From NCBI GenBank assembly GCA_947632255.1, contig CANROL010000002.1:1-24938 (forward strand): DNA of 24,938 nt. Reading direction: 5' to 3'. The notes beneath the pieces were generated by a model. The model ran no database searches. It saw only the letters and a list, made by a program, of their open reading frames with translations, and had not been told where the DNA came from. The stretch comes from an uncultured Bacilli bacterium (GTDB taxonomy: Bacteria > Bacillota_I > Bacilli_A > RF39 > UBA660). Positions 1-8,573 of this stretch are shown piece by piece. Within the stretch, counting starts at the first letter, position 1. Each line of letters starts with the position of its first letter. Made by a program: the position numbers and the translations under genes.

Positions 1-77
1 TATTATTTAAAACTATAAATGTCTGCTTTTCTCTTTAATTCCAACAAAGTAGTTGTCCTTAAGTTATTAACTTAAGG
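1..77 (+). repeat. 77-bp dispersed repeat, left copy
   Basis: Positions 1-77 match the reverse complement of 19033-19109 over 77 bp without any gap, with 9 mismatches by hand alignment (about 88% identity); seven of the nine are transitions. The inner end (positions 57-77) is a perfect palindrome, CCTTAAGTTA-T-TAACTTAAGG. In the right-hand copy this palindrome sits just before the ribosome site of a secreted-protein gene. Here no gene follows: the next feature is the terminator of miaA. The repeat may extend left of the window. It could be a shared promoter/operator module left by a lost gene, a small mobile repeat or a recombination site; the sequence alone does not decide. Confidence 0.85.
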
Positions 78-90
78 TTATATAATTAAT

Positions 91-126
91 AAAAAAACAT
101 GATTTTACTCAAATTCATGTTTTTTT
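91..126 (-). terminator. Terminator of the pssA-to-miaA gene run
   Basis: An inverted repeat of AAAAAAACATGA against TCATGTTTTTTT spans this interval. On the minus strand the stem is followed by a T-run, as in an intrinsic terminator. The stem overlaps the miaA stop codon at 105-107. It is nearly symmetric and could stop transcription from both sides. Confidence 0.75.
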
Positions 127-992
127 ATGTAGTTGTTTATTTCATCAATTGTATGGTTAAAATTAGTAAAGTCTGTCTCAAACCATTTAACTGGCAATTG
201 ATGATTAAACCATGTATATTGTCTTTTTGCATATTTTCTAGATCTTTGACGAATTAAATCTAAAGCTTCATCTAGTTTTATTTTTCCATCAAAATAATCA
301 AAAAGTTCTTTATAACAAATTGGTGTCATTATAGCTTTTGTTCTTAAATTCATATCATAAAAATGTCTAGCTTCTTCAATTAATCCTTCCGAAACCATAA
401 GATCTACTCTTTTATTAATTCTTTCATATAATTGTTGTCTATCAGTTGTAAGTCCAATAAATATGGCATCATACAATAACTGATTACCTTTATTGTTATC
501 AGTTATTGACATATTGTTGTTTTCTAGATATGTTAAAGCTCTTTCGATTCGTTTACGATTATTAGGATGAATGTTGGTATTTGGGTCTAACTCTATTAAC
601 TTTTTATATAAAAGTTCACTAGAATAATTACTATAATCATAAGATTTTGTTTCATCTTTAAATTCATAATTATATAAAGCAGCTTTAATATATAAACCAG
701 TTCCTCCTACTAAAATTGGTGTTTTCCCTTTAGCTAAAATATCATCTATACATTTTCTAGCATCTTTTTGATAATTATAAACAGTATAGTTTTCATTTAT
801 ATCACAAATATCAAATAAATGATGAACGATATTTTCTTTTTCTTCTTCTTTTATCTTGGCAGTACCAATATTCATATCACGATATACTTGTGTACTATCA
901 GCATTTATTATTTCACCATTTAAAAGATGCGCTAAAGCAACACTCAATTTAGTTTTACCAACACCAGTAGGTCCCACAATAACAATAATCAT
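105..992 (-). CDS. miaA: tRNA dimethylallyltransferase
   Basis: MiaA transfers a dimethylallyl group from DMAPP to N6 of A37 in tRNAs that read codons starting with U, supporting reading-frame and codon fidelity. The 295-residue protein starts with a P-loop, GPTGVGKT at residues 7-14. This is followed by the family segments INADSTQVYRDMNIGTAK (substrate binding) and PILVGGTGLYIKA. The arginine-rich RKRIERAL near residue 145 and the C-terminal RQRSRKYAKRQYTWF segment are also typical. Length is normal for Firmicutes. The start is the ATG at 992, 18 nt after the queA stop; the ribosome site is weak (GATGGTG), so translation may lean on coupling to queA. The next item downstream is a terminator, so this is the last gene of the run. 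Confidence 0.96.
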   Translation of the reverse strand: MIIVIVGPTGVGKTKLSVALAHLLNGEIINADSTQVYRDMNIGTAKIKEEEKENIVHHLFDICDINENYTVYNYQKDARKCIDDILAKGKTPILVGGTGLYIKAALYNYEFKDETKSYDYSNYSSELLYKKLIELDPNTNIHPNNRKRIERALTYLENNNMSITDNNKGNQLLYDAIFIGLTTDRQQLYERINKRVDLMVSEGLIEEARHFYDMNLRTKAIMTPICYKELFDYFDGKIKLDEALDLIRQRSRKYAKRQYTWFNHQLPVKWFETDFTNFNHTIDEINNYIKKHEFE

Positions 993-1010
993 AATTACAC
1001 CATCTTTTTA

Positions 1011-2033
1011 TTATTTAATAAACATGCAATCGCCAAAGGAAAAAAAGCGATATTCTTCTTTAACTGCTTCTTCATAAGCTTTCATAATTTTATCTTTACC
1101 AGCTAAGGCGCTAACTAACATAATAAGTGTTGACTTAGGCAAATGAAAATTAGTTATTAAAGCATCAATAGCTTTAAATTCATAACCTGGGTAAATAAAT
1201 ATTTCTGTATCACCTGAACATTCTTTGAATTTACCATATAACCCCATAATTGTTTCTAATGTTCTAGTTGAAGTTGTTCCCACACTAATTATTCTTTTGC
1301 CTTCTTCTTTAGCTTTATTAAGTTTCAAAGCTACTTCTTTAGACATTTGATAAAATTCACTATGCATTTTATGTTTAGTTACATCTTCTACGTTAACAGG
1401 TCTAAATGTTCCAAGTCCAACATGTAAGGTTACATATAAAATTTCTACACCTTTTTTAGCTATTTTATCTAATAATTCTTCTGTAAAATGTAGTCCCGCG
1501 GTTGGTGCAGCTGCACTACCAATATTTTTAGCATACACGGTCTGATAACGATCTTTATCTTTTAGTTTCTCATGAATATATGGTGGTAATGGCATTTCAC
1601 CTAACTCATCTAATATCTCATATAATATACCATGATAGATTAATTCAAATTCACGCATACCATCTTCTTTAATACTAATACATTTAGCTTTTAACTTATC
1701 AGAAAATTTAATAATTGTTCCAATTTTTACTCTTTTTGCTGGCCTAGCTAGACATTGCCAAATATTATTACCTAAGTCTTTTAACATTAAGATTTCAATA
1801 ACAGCATTCGTATCTTCTTTTACACCATAAAGTCTAGCTGGAATAACTTTCGTATCATTTAAAACTAAGACATCATTAGGAGTTAAATAATCGATAATAT
1901 CACTAAAATGTTGATGTTCAATTTTTCCTGTTTCTTTATCTAAAACAAGCATTCTTGAGCTATCTCTTTTATCTAACGGTGTTTGCGCAATTAATTTTTC
2001 GGGTAAATTAAAATCAAAGTCATCTGTTTTCAT
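1011..2033 (-). CDS. queA: S-adenosylmethionine:tRNA ribosyltransferase-isomerase
   Basis: QueA adds the ribosyl moiety of SAM to preQ1 at position 34 of tRNA, making epoxyqueuosine. The 340-residue protein shows family landmarks throughout: FDFNLPEKLIAQTPLDKRDSSR at the N-terminus, VLVLNDTKVIPARLYG near residue 60, AAPTAGLHFTEELL near 175 and LHVGLGTFRPV near 203. The C-terminal NFHLPKSTLIMLVSAL is also present. It is full length. It starts at the ATG at 2033, behind GAAAGTGG, 3 nt after the hydrolase stop. In many bacteria queA is followed by tgt and preceded by ruvAB. Here ruvB and ruvA are upstream, but lipid genes lie between them and tgt is absent from the neighbourhood. Confidence 0.97.
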   Translation of the reverse strand: MKTDDFDFNLPEKLIAQTPLDKRDSSRMLVLDKETGKIEHQHFSDIIDYLTPNDVLVLNDTKVIPARLYGVKEDTNAVIEILMLKDLGNNIWQCLARPAKRVKIGTIIKFSDKLKAKCISIKEDGMREFELIYHGILYEILDELGEMPLPPYIHEKLKDKDRYQTVYAKNIGSAAAPTAGLHFTEELLDKIAKKGVEILYVTLHVGLGTFRPVNVEDVTKHKMHSEFYQMSKEVALKLNKAKEEGKRIISVGTTSTRTLETIMGLYGKFKECSGDTEIFIYPGYEFKAIDALITNFHLPKSTLIMLVSALAGKDKIMKAYEEAVKEEYRFFSFGDCMFIK

Positions 2034-2036
2034 AAA

Positions 2037-2762
2037 TTACCACTTTCTCTTTTCTTCAGCTTTGTAATGTTTTTCTTTTAAAAAACGAGCTATTTCTTCA
2101 TTGATTTCATCAACTTTTGGACCAAAGAAAACATCATGAGTTGTCTTTTCAACCTCTATTAACCATTTTGGACAAACCATTTCATTAAAGATATTTTCAG
2201 AACTTTTATAAGGAACAAGTTGATCAGATAATCCTTGGATAATTAATGTTGGAACACTCAACATACCTGGATTAGATTGTGATAGTTCCACCAATTTTAT
2301 AAATTCTTTTAACTGATGAACTGATACTTTTAAAGCACGCGCTAATACTTCTTTAGCTTGATATGTTTTAATAATGTCTGGTCCGCTTTTAAGAGCTTTG
2401 GAAATAGTACTTTGTTTTTTATCTGTTGATAAAAATTGAAAAGCTGGCGCAACTAATACTACTTTTTTTACTTCAACGTATTTTATTGCGGCATGCGTCG
2501 CTAAAAGTCCACCCATGCTATGACCAATAACATAGATTTTTTTATAACCCATATTACGTAATAAGTTAATACGTTCATCAACGTCTTTAAGCCAATCAGT
2601 ATAACTAACATCTGTTGATAAATTAGTTTTATGTCCCGTTAATGTAAAATTATAAACATCGAATTCTAACTTTGGTTGAAGATGAAAAAAAAGTGGTTCT
2701 TCATCATACGTTCCTCCAGCAAATCCGTGAATAATTAATACAGCTTTACGAAATTTAAACAT
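2037..2762 (-). CDS. Alpha/beta-hydrolase, carboxylesterase/lipase type
   Basis: This 241-residue serine hydrolase has a complete catalytic triad: Ser82 in GHSMGG, Asp180 in LIIQGLSDQLVP and His209 in TTHDVFF. The oxyanion-loop motif IHGFAGG lies at residues 11-17. Size and motifs fit the Est30-like carboxylesterases (COG1647), which hydrolyse short or medium acyl esters or monoglycerides. No signal peptide is visible, so it is probably cytoplasmic. Its ATG overlaps the last 8 nt of psd, so the two are translationally coupled. That pairing with phosphatidylethanolamine synthesis suggests a lipid-related substrate, which is inference. The exact substrate cannot be read from the sequence. Confidence 0.88.
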   Translation of the reverse strand: MFKFRKAVLIIHGFAGGTYDEEPLFFHLQPKLEFDVYNFTLTGHKTNLSTDVSYTDWLKDVDERINLLRNMGYKKIYVIGHSMGGLLATHAAIKYVEVKKVVLVAPAFQFLSTDKKQSTISKALKSGPDIIKTYQAKEVLARALKVSVHQLKEFIKLVELSQSNPGMLSVPTLIIQGLSDQLVPYKSSENIFNEMVCPKWLIEVEKTTHDVFFGPKVDEINEEIARFLKEKHYKAEEKRKW

Positions 2763-3621
2763 TACTCATACTCCTTCCAATCTCCTCAAACAATTGAATT
2801 TTTGTTTCAATATCTTTAGAAGAATTATCGATAATATCTTGATCAATTTTTACTTTATCTCGTTCTATTAATAAAATTATTGTTGAACCTCCAAATTGAA
2901 AATAACCTTTTTCATCACCACGTTCAAATTTTAAAACAGCAAAGTTACATATTTTACCAACGAGTAAGGCTCCTACTTCAATTTGGGTTATAGTACCAAA
3001 ATGTTCAGTTTTTAAAACACTATATTCTCTTTTATTTTGTGAAAACACTTTACAATGTTCATAAGCAATAGGTCTTACAGTATGTAAAACACCATCAATC
3101 TTTTCTGTTTTAACTATTTCACCATCATCAATAAAAGAGTAACGATGATAATCATCAACACATAGACGAAAAACTAAACATAAACCTTTTTTATATTTAG
3201 CAGCTAATTTCTCATCATTAATTAATTCACTTATTTTATAGCAACTATTTTTAATATGAAGATGAAGATTATCATCGATATTATAAACCATTAACTTAGA
3301 ATCACAAGGTGAAAGAAATAGTTTTTTATCAAGTTTTAATGGACGATATTTTAAATTTATCCTTCTTGTAAAAAAATCATTAAAATTATGGTAATCTTCT
3401 TTCTTATATTCGTCCATATTAATAGCATTTTTTCGAATAAATTTTTTTATTCGAAATTTTGATAAAGGACTTTGCATGTATTTAGCACCTATATTAGTTA
3501 ACCATTTAGCTGTTAATATTTTTAAAAAACATCTACCAATAAAATTTTTATATAAAAAATTTAATCCTTTTGATTCTTTATAATTACTATAACTTTGTTT
3601 TTTTCGATCATAAATAATCAT
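2755..3621 (-). CDS. psd: Phosphatidylserine decarboxylase proenzyme
   Basis: Psd converts phosphatidylserine to phosphatidylethanolamine. The 288-residue proenzyme should self-cleave at GGST (residues 244-247, Ser246) to make a pyruvoyl cofactor; other family members have LGST or GGST here. The other catalytic residues are visible as Asp107 in LSPCDSKL and His159 in DDYHRYS, and FNDFFTRR near residue 80 is a family motif. Residues 20-60 are basic and hydrophobic, in line with membrane association. It lies 3 nt after pssA, the enzyme that supplies its substrate, and overlaps the hydrolase gene by 8 nt. Length and spacing indicate a functional gene. Confidence 0.96.
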   Translation of the reverse strand: MIIYDRKKQSYSNYKESKGLNFLYKNFIGRCFLKILTAKWLTNIGAKYMQSPLSKFRIKKFIRKNAINMDEYKKEDYHNFNDFFTRRINLKYRPLKLDKKLFLSPCDSKLMVYNIDDNLHLHIKNSCYKISELINDEKLAAKYKKGLCLVFRLCVDDYHRYSFIDDGEIVKTEKIDGVLHTVRPIAYEHCKVFSQNKREYSVLKTEHFGTITQIEVGALLVGKICNFAVLKFERGDEKGYFQFGGSTIILLIERDKVKIDQDIIDNSSKDIETKIQLFEEIGRSMSNV

Positions 3622-3624
3622 TAA

Positions 3625-4272
3625 CTACCTCATTTTTAACCAAAGTAAAATAATAGTCATAATAATCGCTAAAGTAGTACAAGTAATATACCAAGCGTTA
3701 GCTTTAGGTTTTTTTAATTTAAAATTAAAAATCATTAAGAAAGCAATTAACGCAAAAAAGGCTAAATAAAGACTAACAAAAATGTTGATTGGAAGAACAT
3801 AGCGAAGTAGATATAAAGCAGGAAAAATGATTGCAGTTGATGTAACTGGTAAACCCGTAAAATATTTTAAAGCACCACTTTCTTTTTCAGCATTAATATT
3901 AAAATAAGCTAATCTACTAATACCACAAATGACGAATAAAGCTAAAACTGGAATAGCAACAAAACTACATAATGAGACATGAAAAGCTTTACATATACCA
4001 TATAAAATAACAATAGGATAGGCAATAAAAGATACCATATCAGTTAAAGAATCTATTTGAATGCCATATCTTTTGTCTTCTTCACTTCTTTTTTTTACCA
4101 TACGAGCTACCTTGCCATCGAACATATCACAAATACCTGAAATCATTAAGCAAATAATAGCTCCTGTAACTCTTATTTGGCTACTACCTAGAATAAAATA
4201 AAACCCAATCATGGTTGATAATACACCTAGATAAGTAACGACCACCGAACGATCATATTTTCCTATAAACAT
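3625..4272 (-). CDS. pssA: CDP-diacylglycerol--serine O-phosphatidyltransferase
   Basis: PssA condenses CDP-diacylglycerol with L-serine to give phosphatidylserine at the membrane. The CDP-alcohol phosphotransferase motif is at residues 49-78: DMFDGKVAR, then G70, D74 and D78. The spacing between AR and the G is 12 residues rather than the usual 8, a small insertion (KRSEED) that leaves all the aspartates in place. About six hydrophobic segments follow, as expected for this family (215 residues). The start ATG at 4272 follows a GAGGTAG ribosome site. It is first in a run pssA-psd-hydrolase-queA-miaA and has its own promoter after the ruvB terminator. Confidence 0.95.
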   Translation of the reverse strand: MFIGKYDRSVVVTYLGVLSTMIGFYFILGSSQIRVTGAIICLMISGICDMFDGKVARMVKKRSEEDKRYGIQIDSLTDMVSFIAYPIVILYGICKAFHVSLCSFVAIPVLALFVICGISRLAYFNINAEKESGALKYFTGLPVTSTAIIFPALYLLRYVLPINIFVSLYLAFFALIAFLMIFNFKLKKPKANAWYITCTTLAIIMTIILLWLKMR

Positions 4273-4303
4273 AAACTACCTCAATTTCTATAATTACTTT
4301 ATC

Positions 4304-4332
4304 ATTATACCATAATACGTAAAAAAACAAAA
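4304..4332 (-). promoter_or_regulatory. Probable promoter of pssA operon
   Basis: On the minus strand a consensus -10 TATAAT lies at 4304-4309, about 30 bp upstream of the pssA start. A weak -35 (TTTTGT, 4327-4332) is 17 bp further upstream, just after the ruvB terminator. The -35 is poor, so the call rests mainly on the -10 and the position. Confidence 0.5.
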
Positions 4333-4335
4333 TAA

Positions 4336-4364
4336 AAGTAAAGAAAAAAGACTTATCTAAAGTC
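4336..4364 (-). terminator. Terminator after ruvB
   Basis: On the minus strand the ruvB stop codon (4365-4367) is followed directly by the hairpin GACTT-TAGAT-AAGTC and a TTTTTT run. The stem is short but correctly placed. Confidence 0.7.
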
Positions 4365-5366
4365 CTATTTTTCTTTTTTATAAGGAATGTTTAAATGCTC
4401 ATAAGCTTTTCTAGTAACAATTCGACCACGAGCTGTCCTTTTTAATAATCCTGTTTGTAATAAATATGGTTCATAAACATCTTCAATAGTAGTTTGTTCT
4501 TCACCAATAGATGAAGCAATAGCTTCAATTCCAACAGGACCACCATTAAATTTTTCGATAATAGATTTAAGCAAATTATAATCTGTATCATCCAAGCCTA
4601 AGCTATCGACTTTTAAACGGTCCAAAGCTAATTTAGTTATTTTAAGATCAATATCACCATTACCCATAACTAAAGCAAAATCACGAACACGTCTAAATAA
4701 ACGATTAGTAATACGTGGTGTTCCTCTACTTCGTCTAGCTAACTCACTAGCAGCATCTTCAGTTATTTTAGTATCCAAAACATGACTTGTCCTTATAGCA
4801 ATCTGTTTTAATTCTTCTTCAGTATAATAATTTAATTTATTAATGATTCCAAAACGATCACGTAAAGGACCTGTTAAATCACCGGCTCTAGTTGTTGCTC
4901 CAACTAAGGTAAATGGTGGTAAGTCAATTCTAATATTACGACTACTAGATTCACTACCAACAATTATATCTAAAGTAAAATCTTCCATCGCAGAATATAA
5001 AATTTCTTCAATAAAGCGAGGAATACGATGAATTTCGTCGATAAACAAAACATCTCCATCCTCTAAACTTGAAAGGATGGCAGCTAAATCACCCGTTTTT
5101 TCAATTGATGGACCACTTGTTGTTTTAATATTTGAACCTAGTTCATTGGCTATAATATAAGATAAAGTTGTTTTACCTAAACCTGGTGGGCCATAAAGTA
5201 AAACATGATCCAAAGGTTCATTGCGCATTTTAGCAGCTTTAATAAAGATATTTAGATTTTCTTTGACTTCACTTTGACCTATATATTCATCAAGAGTATT
5301 GGGTCTTATACTAATTTCAAAATTATCATCTGGTAGTTTTTCACCAGTTGTTATTCTTTTATCCAT
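4365..5366 (-). CDS. ruvB: Holliday junction branch-migration ATPase RuvB
   Basis: RuvB is the hexameric AAA+ motor that drives branch migration of Holliday junctions together with RuvA. The 333-residue protein is full length. Walker A is GPPGLGKTT at residues 59-67 and Walker B is VLFIDEIHR around Asp110-Glu111. Sensor and arginine-finger segments LVGATTRAGDLTGPLRDRFG follow, and the C-terminal winged helix (QTGLLKRTARGR) is present. The N-terminal RPNTLDEYIGQ is the usual RuvB opening. It starts at the ATG at 5366 behind a good AAAGGAG site, 15 nt after ruvA, so the two form one transcript. Confidence 0.98.
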   Translation of the reverse strand: MDKRITTGEKLPDDNFEISIRPNTLDEYIGQSEVKENLNIFIKAAKMRNEPLDHVLLYGPPGLGKTTLSYIIANELGSNIKTTSGPSIEKTGDLAAILSSLEDGDVLFIDEIHRIPRFIEEILYSAMEDFTLDIIVGSESSSRNIRIDLPPFTLVGATTRAGDLTGPLRDRFGIINKLNYYTEEELKQIAIRTSHVLDTKITEDAASELARRSRGTPRITNRLFRRVRDFALVMGNGDIDLKITKLALDRLKVDSLGLDDTDYNLLKSIIEKFNGGPVGIEAIASSIGEEQTTIEDVYEPYLLQTGLLKRTARGRIVTRKAYEHLNIPYKKEK

Positions 5367-5381
5367 AAAAACTCCTTTCGT

Positions 5382-5936
5382 CTATCTAAGTAATAATTTA
5401 AGTGCTTCTTTAATTTGTTGTTCAATAGTTAAGTTAGTGTCAATCTGACCTACAATCTTCTTAATATCAGGTAACTTATAACCTAATCCTTTTAATACTT
5501 CGATTAATTCATCAAAATTTTTATCATTATTAGTTTCTTCTGATGGTGCTAATTTCCCTTTCAAATCAAGAATAATTTGCCGAGCTACTTTATCCCCAAT
5601 CTTAGGAAATTTTTTTAAATATCTGATATTTTCACTTTCAATCGCATCTTTTAATTCATCAACATTACCACTAGCAAGCATAGGTAATGCCATCTTACAT
5701 CCTAACCCTTTAACGTCGATTAAACGAAGAAACATATCTTTTTCTTCATTCGTTTTAAAGCCATATAAATCATTACCATCTTCTTTTATTTGTTGATAAA
5801 TAAAAACTTTACATTCTTCATTAAATTTAAAAGAATAAGGATTACCAACATATACTAAGTAACCAATATTATTATTTTCTAAAACAATATGATTTGGTTC
5901 TATCATTGTTATAATACCTTTTATATATTCATACAT
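5382..5936 (-). CDS. ruvA: Holliday junction DNA-binding protein RuvA
   Basis: RuvA binds four-way junctions as a tetramer and loads RuvB. The 184-residue protein has the three expected parts. The OB-fold runs from MYEYIKGIITMIEPNHIVLENNNIGYLV. The helix-hairpin-helix region contains LRLIDVKGLGCKMALPML and KFPKIGDKVARQIILDLKGKL. After a short acidic linker comes domain III (DELIEVLKGLGYKLPDIKKIV), which contacts RuvB. It is followed closely by ruvB. The protein is slightly shorter than the roughly 200 residues of Bacillus homologues, mainly in the linker. Confidence 0.96.
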   Translation of the reverse strand: MYEYIKGIITMIEPNHIVLENNNIGYLVYVGNPYSFKFNEECKVFIYQQIKEDGNDLYGFKTNEEKDMFLRLIDVKGLGCKMALPMLASGNVDELKDAIESENIRYLKKFPKIGDKVARQIILDLKGKLAPSEETNNDKNFDELIEVLKGLGYKLPDIKKIVGQIDTNLTIEQQIKEALKLLLR

Positions 5937-5953
5937 CTAAGCTCACCATCTTT

Positions 5954-5962
5954 ATTATATCA
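5954..5962 (-). promoter_or_regulatory. Extended -10 promoter of ruvAB
   Basis: The minus strand reads TATGATATAAT, a TGn-extended -10 (TATAAT at 5954-5959) 18 bp before the ruvA start. No good -35 is visible, as is usual for extended -10 promoters. The same 11-mer precedes the gene at 22002-22454. Confidence 0.6.
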
Positions 5963-5984
5963 TACAAACAAATGTTTTAGATAA

Positions 5985-6014
5985 AAAAATAAAAAAAATG
6001 ACAATTATTGTCAC
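5985..6014 (-). terminator. Terminator after the small membrane protein
   Basis: The minus strand has a perfect hairpin, TGACAAT-A-ATTGTCA, followed by an eight-T run. Its first three bases are the TGA stop codon of the 6011-6316 gene. Confidence 0.8.
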
Positions 6015-6316
6015 TTTTTAAAGAAAATACTTAAAGTCATAACTAAGAAATAAATCATTAACAAAACAAATGCCCAAGCGATAATTAAATAAACAATTCC
6101 CTCAGTATATGCACCAGCTACCGCTAATAAACTATTAGGAAAACTACCAAAAAAACTCGCTACAGCATTTACCCCAATATGTGTTGAAACAAAATAAATA
6201 ATTCGAAGTAACATATCTAAAGCAGCTATCCCATAAACAGCTTTAGAAAGTTTACGACGATAACAAGCCCAACAAACAATAATTATTACAACTAAAAGTG
6301 TTAAAAAAGCATCCAT
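6011..6316 (-). CDS. Small membrane protein, function unknown
   Basis: I do not recognise this protein. It has about 101 residues. Hydrophobic segments lie near the N-terminus (FLTLLVVIIIVCWACY), in the middle (AVYGIAALDMLLRIIYFVS) and at the C-terminus (GIVYLIIAWAFVLLMIYFLVMTLSIF), so three membrane helices are likely. A basic RRKLSK stretch follows the first helix. A GTG nine bases further upstream is in frame, but it sits only 2 nt after the AGAAGG ribosome site. The ATG at 6316 is therefore the better start. It is a single-gene unit with its own promoter and terminator, between clpB and ruvA. Confidence 0.75.
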   Translation of the reverse strand: MDAFLTLLVVIIIVCWACYRRKLSKAVYGIAALDMLLRIIYFVSTHIGVNAVASFFGSFPNSLLAVAGAYTEGIVYLIIAWAFVLLMIYFLVMTLSIFFKK

Positions 6317-6338
6317 CAATATCACTACCTTCTATAAA

Positions 6339-6367
6339 AATATATCACAAAAATGCTTGAGAAACAA
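6339..6367 (-). promoter_or_regulatory. Promoter of the small membrane protein gene
   Basis: On the minus strand, TTGTTT (6362-6367) and TATATT (6339-6344) are separated by 17 bp, with a TG one base before the -10. It lies between the clpB terminator and the gene start. Confidence 0.6.
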
Positions 6368-6384
6368 GTTTAAATTATTCCACT

Positions 6385-6410
6385 AAAAAAGAAAATACAA
6401 GATTTTCTTT
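6385..6410 (-). terminator. Terminator of clpB
   Basis: The minus strand reads AAAGAAAAT-CTTGT-ATTTTCTTTTTT immediately after the clpB stop: an A/T-rich stem followed by a T-run. Confidence 0.65.
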
Positions 6411-8523
6411 ACTTAATAACTAGCTGATTATTATTAACATCAATAATAACCTCACTATTAAATTTAATTTCATCGTTGATAATTGCTTTAGCTAACATAG
6501 TCTCTAAATTACGAGAAACATATCTTTTAATTGGTCTTGCTCCATAATTAGGATCAAAAGATTCATCAATAATAAATTGTTTAGCTTTATCTGTTAAAGT
6601 GATAGTAATTTTTTTATCAGATAGACGCATTTCTATTTCTTTAATAATATTACCTAATATTTTATAAACTACATCTTTAGTTAAAGATTTAAAAATAATA
6701 ACTTCATCAATACGATTAATAAATTCTGGTCTAAAACATCTCTTTAATTCATTCATAACTAAAGTATCACTATTTTCATCATTATTTAAAATATATTCAC
6801 TACCTAAATTTGAAGTCATGATAATAATAGTATTTTTAAAGTCAACAGTTCGTCCTTGAGAGTCAGTAATACGTCCATCATCTAGGATTTGAAGTAAGAT
6901 ATTAAATATATCTTTATGAGCTTTTTCGATTTCATCAAATAAAACGATACTATAAGGATTTCTTCGAACAGCTTCCGTTAACTGTCCACCTTCATCATAA
7001 CCAACATATCCTGGAGGCGCTCCTACAAGTCTTGAAACACTATGAGCTTCCATATATTCACTCATGTCAATACGAATCATATGACGTTCATCATCAAATA
7101 ATTCATAAGCTAGACTACGAGCTACTTCAGTCTTACCAACACCAGTAGGTCCTAAAAAGATGAAAGAACCAATTGGTCGATTAGGATTTTTAATACCTGA
7201 ACGCGCCCTAACAATAGCCTCACTAACTAATTTTAATGCTTCACTTTGTCCTTTTACACGTTTACCTAAATTTTCTTCAAGGTGCAAAAGTTTTTCTTTT
7301 TCGCCACTAACTAATTTTGTAATTGGAATATTAGTCCATTTAGAAATGATAGCAGCTATATCTTCTTCATCGACTTCATCACTTAAGATTTTAGATTCAC
7401 TATTATTTCTTAATTCATCTAACTCTTTCTGTAAATTAGGTATAATACCATGTCTTAATCTAGCAGCTAATTCTAAGTCATAGTTATTTTCAGCTTTTTC
7501 TAATTCAAAAGTTCGTTTTTCTAACTCTTCTTTTTTCACATTAATTTTAGACAAAATATCTTTTTCATTATTCCATTTATCACGTAATTTTTTTTCTTCT
7601 TCTTTTAAAGTTGTTAATTTATCTTTAATTTCTTCAACTCTTTTTTTAGATAATTCATCTTTCTCTTTTTTTAATGCTTGCAGCTCAATTTCTAAACGCA
7701 TAATCTGTCTAGTCAAAGTATCTAACTCTGTTGGTACAGAATCCATTTGAACTTTAATTGTTGAGCAAGCTTCATCTACTAAATCAATAGCTTTATCTGG
7801 TAAAAAACGGTCAGTAATATAACGATCTGATAAAGTTGCAGCTGCCACTAAGGCTTTATCTTTAATATTTACACTGTGAAAAACTTCAAAACGTGATTTT
7901 AATCCTCTAAGAATAGTAATAGTATCTAAAACCGTTGGTTCTGAAACTTTAACTTTTTGAAATCTTCTTTCTAAAGCCCCATCTTTTTCAATATATTTAC
8001 GATATTCATTTAAAGTTGTTGCACCAATAACATGAATTTCACCACGAGCTAACATTGGTTTTAACATATTAGAAGCATCCATTGCTCCTTCAGCTCCGGC
8101 TCCAACAATCATATGAATTTCATCGATAAACATAATAATTTCGCCATCAGATTTTTGTATTTCTTTTAAAACAGCTTTAAGACGATCTTCAAATTCACCA
8201 CGGTATTTGGCACCTGCAATTAAGGAACCTAAATCTAATTCCCAAATAGTCTTATTTTTTAAACTATTAGGAACATCACCTTTAACAATACGTTGGGCAA
8301 GTCCTTCAACAATAGCTGTTTTACCAACACCTGGTTCACCAATTAAAACAGGGTTATTTTTAGTTTTTCGTGATAGTATTCTTGTAATACTTCTAACTTC
8401 TTCATCACGACCAATAACGGGGTCAATTTTACCATCGCGAACAGCAGCGACAATATCACGACCATATTTTTCTAAAACATTTTCTAAATTTTCTTCATAA
8501 GGGTTTTGCATGTTCATATTCAT
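6409..8523 (-). CDS. clpB: ClpB-type disaggregase lacking the N domain
   Basis: ClpB is a hexameric AAA+ machine that extracts proteins from aggregates with DnaK. The protein has about 704 residues. NBD1 has Walker A GEPGVGKT at residues 62-69 and Walker B FIDEIH near 132-137. A long coiled-coil middle domain at roughly 254-377 identifies ClpB rather than ClpC or ClpE. NBD2 has GPTGVGKT at 458-465 and VLFDEIEKAH near 530. The protein begins at the linker just before NBD1 (LEKYGRDIVAAVRDGKIDPVIGRDEEV), so the whole Clp N domain of about 145 residues is missing. An in-frame ATG at 8547 overlaps the -10 box and cannot be the start; the ATG at 8523 follows a strong GAAGGAGGGG site. No N-domain coding sequence is found upstream. 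Mycoplasma ClpB is similarly short. Confidence 0.93.
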   Translation of the reverse strand: MNMNMQNPYEENLENVLEKYGRDIVAAVRDGKIDPVIGRDEEVRSITRILSRKTKNNPVLIGEPGVGKTAIVEGLAQRIVKGDVPNSLKNKTIWELDLGSLIAGAKYRGEFEDRLKAVLKEIQKSDGEIIMFIDEIHMIVGAGAEGAMDASNMLKPMLARGEIHVIGATTLNEYRKYIEKDGALERRFQKVKVSEPTVLDTITILRGLKSRFEVFHSVNIKDKALVAAATLSDRYITDRFLPDKAIDLVDEACSTIKVQMDSVPTELDTLTRQIMRLEIELQALKKEKDELSKKRVEEIKDKLTTLKEEEKKLRDKWNNEKDILSKINVKKEELEKRTFELEKAENNYDLELAARLRHGIIPNLQKELDELRNNSESKILSDEVDEEDIAAIISKWTNIPITKLVSGEKEKLLHLEENLGKRVKGQSEALKLVSEAIVRARSGIKNPNRPIGSFIFLGPTGVGKTEVARSLAYELFDDERHMIRIDMSEYMEAHSVSRLVGAPPGYVGYDEGGQLTEAVRRNPYSIVLFDEIEKAHKDIFNILLQILDDGRITDSQGRTVDFKNTIIIMTSNLGSEYILNNDENSDTLVMNELKRCFRPEFINRIDEVIIFKSLTKDVVYKILGNIIKEIEMRLSDKKITITLTDKAKQFIIDESFDPNYGARPIKRYVSRNLETMLAKAIINDEIKFNSEVIIDVNNNQLVIK

Positions 8524-8545
8524 ATTATCCCCTCCTTCATTTAAC

Positions 8546-8573
8546 ATTATACGCCTTTTTTAGCACTTGTCAA
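8546..8573 (-). promoter_or_regulatory. SigmaA promoter of clpB
   Basis: On the minus strand, consensus TTGACA (8568-8573) and TATAAT (8546-8551) are 16 bp apart. The -35 lies inside the CIRCE operator, so bound HrcA would block RNA polymerase. Transcription should start near 8540, leaving a leader of only about 17 nt that holds little more than the ribosome site. Confidence 0.9.
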
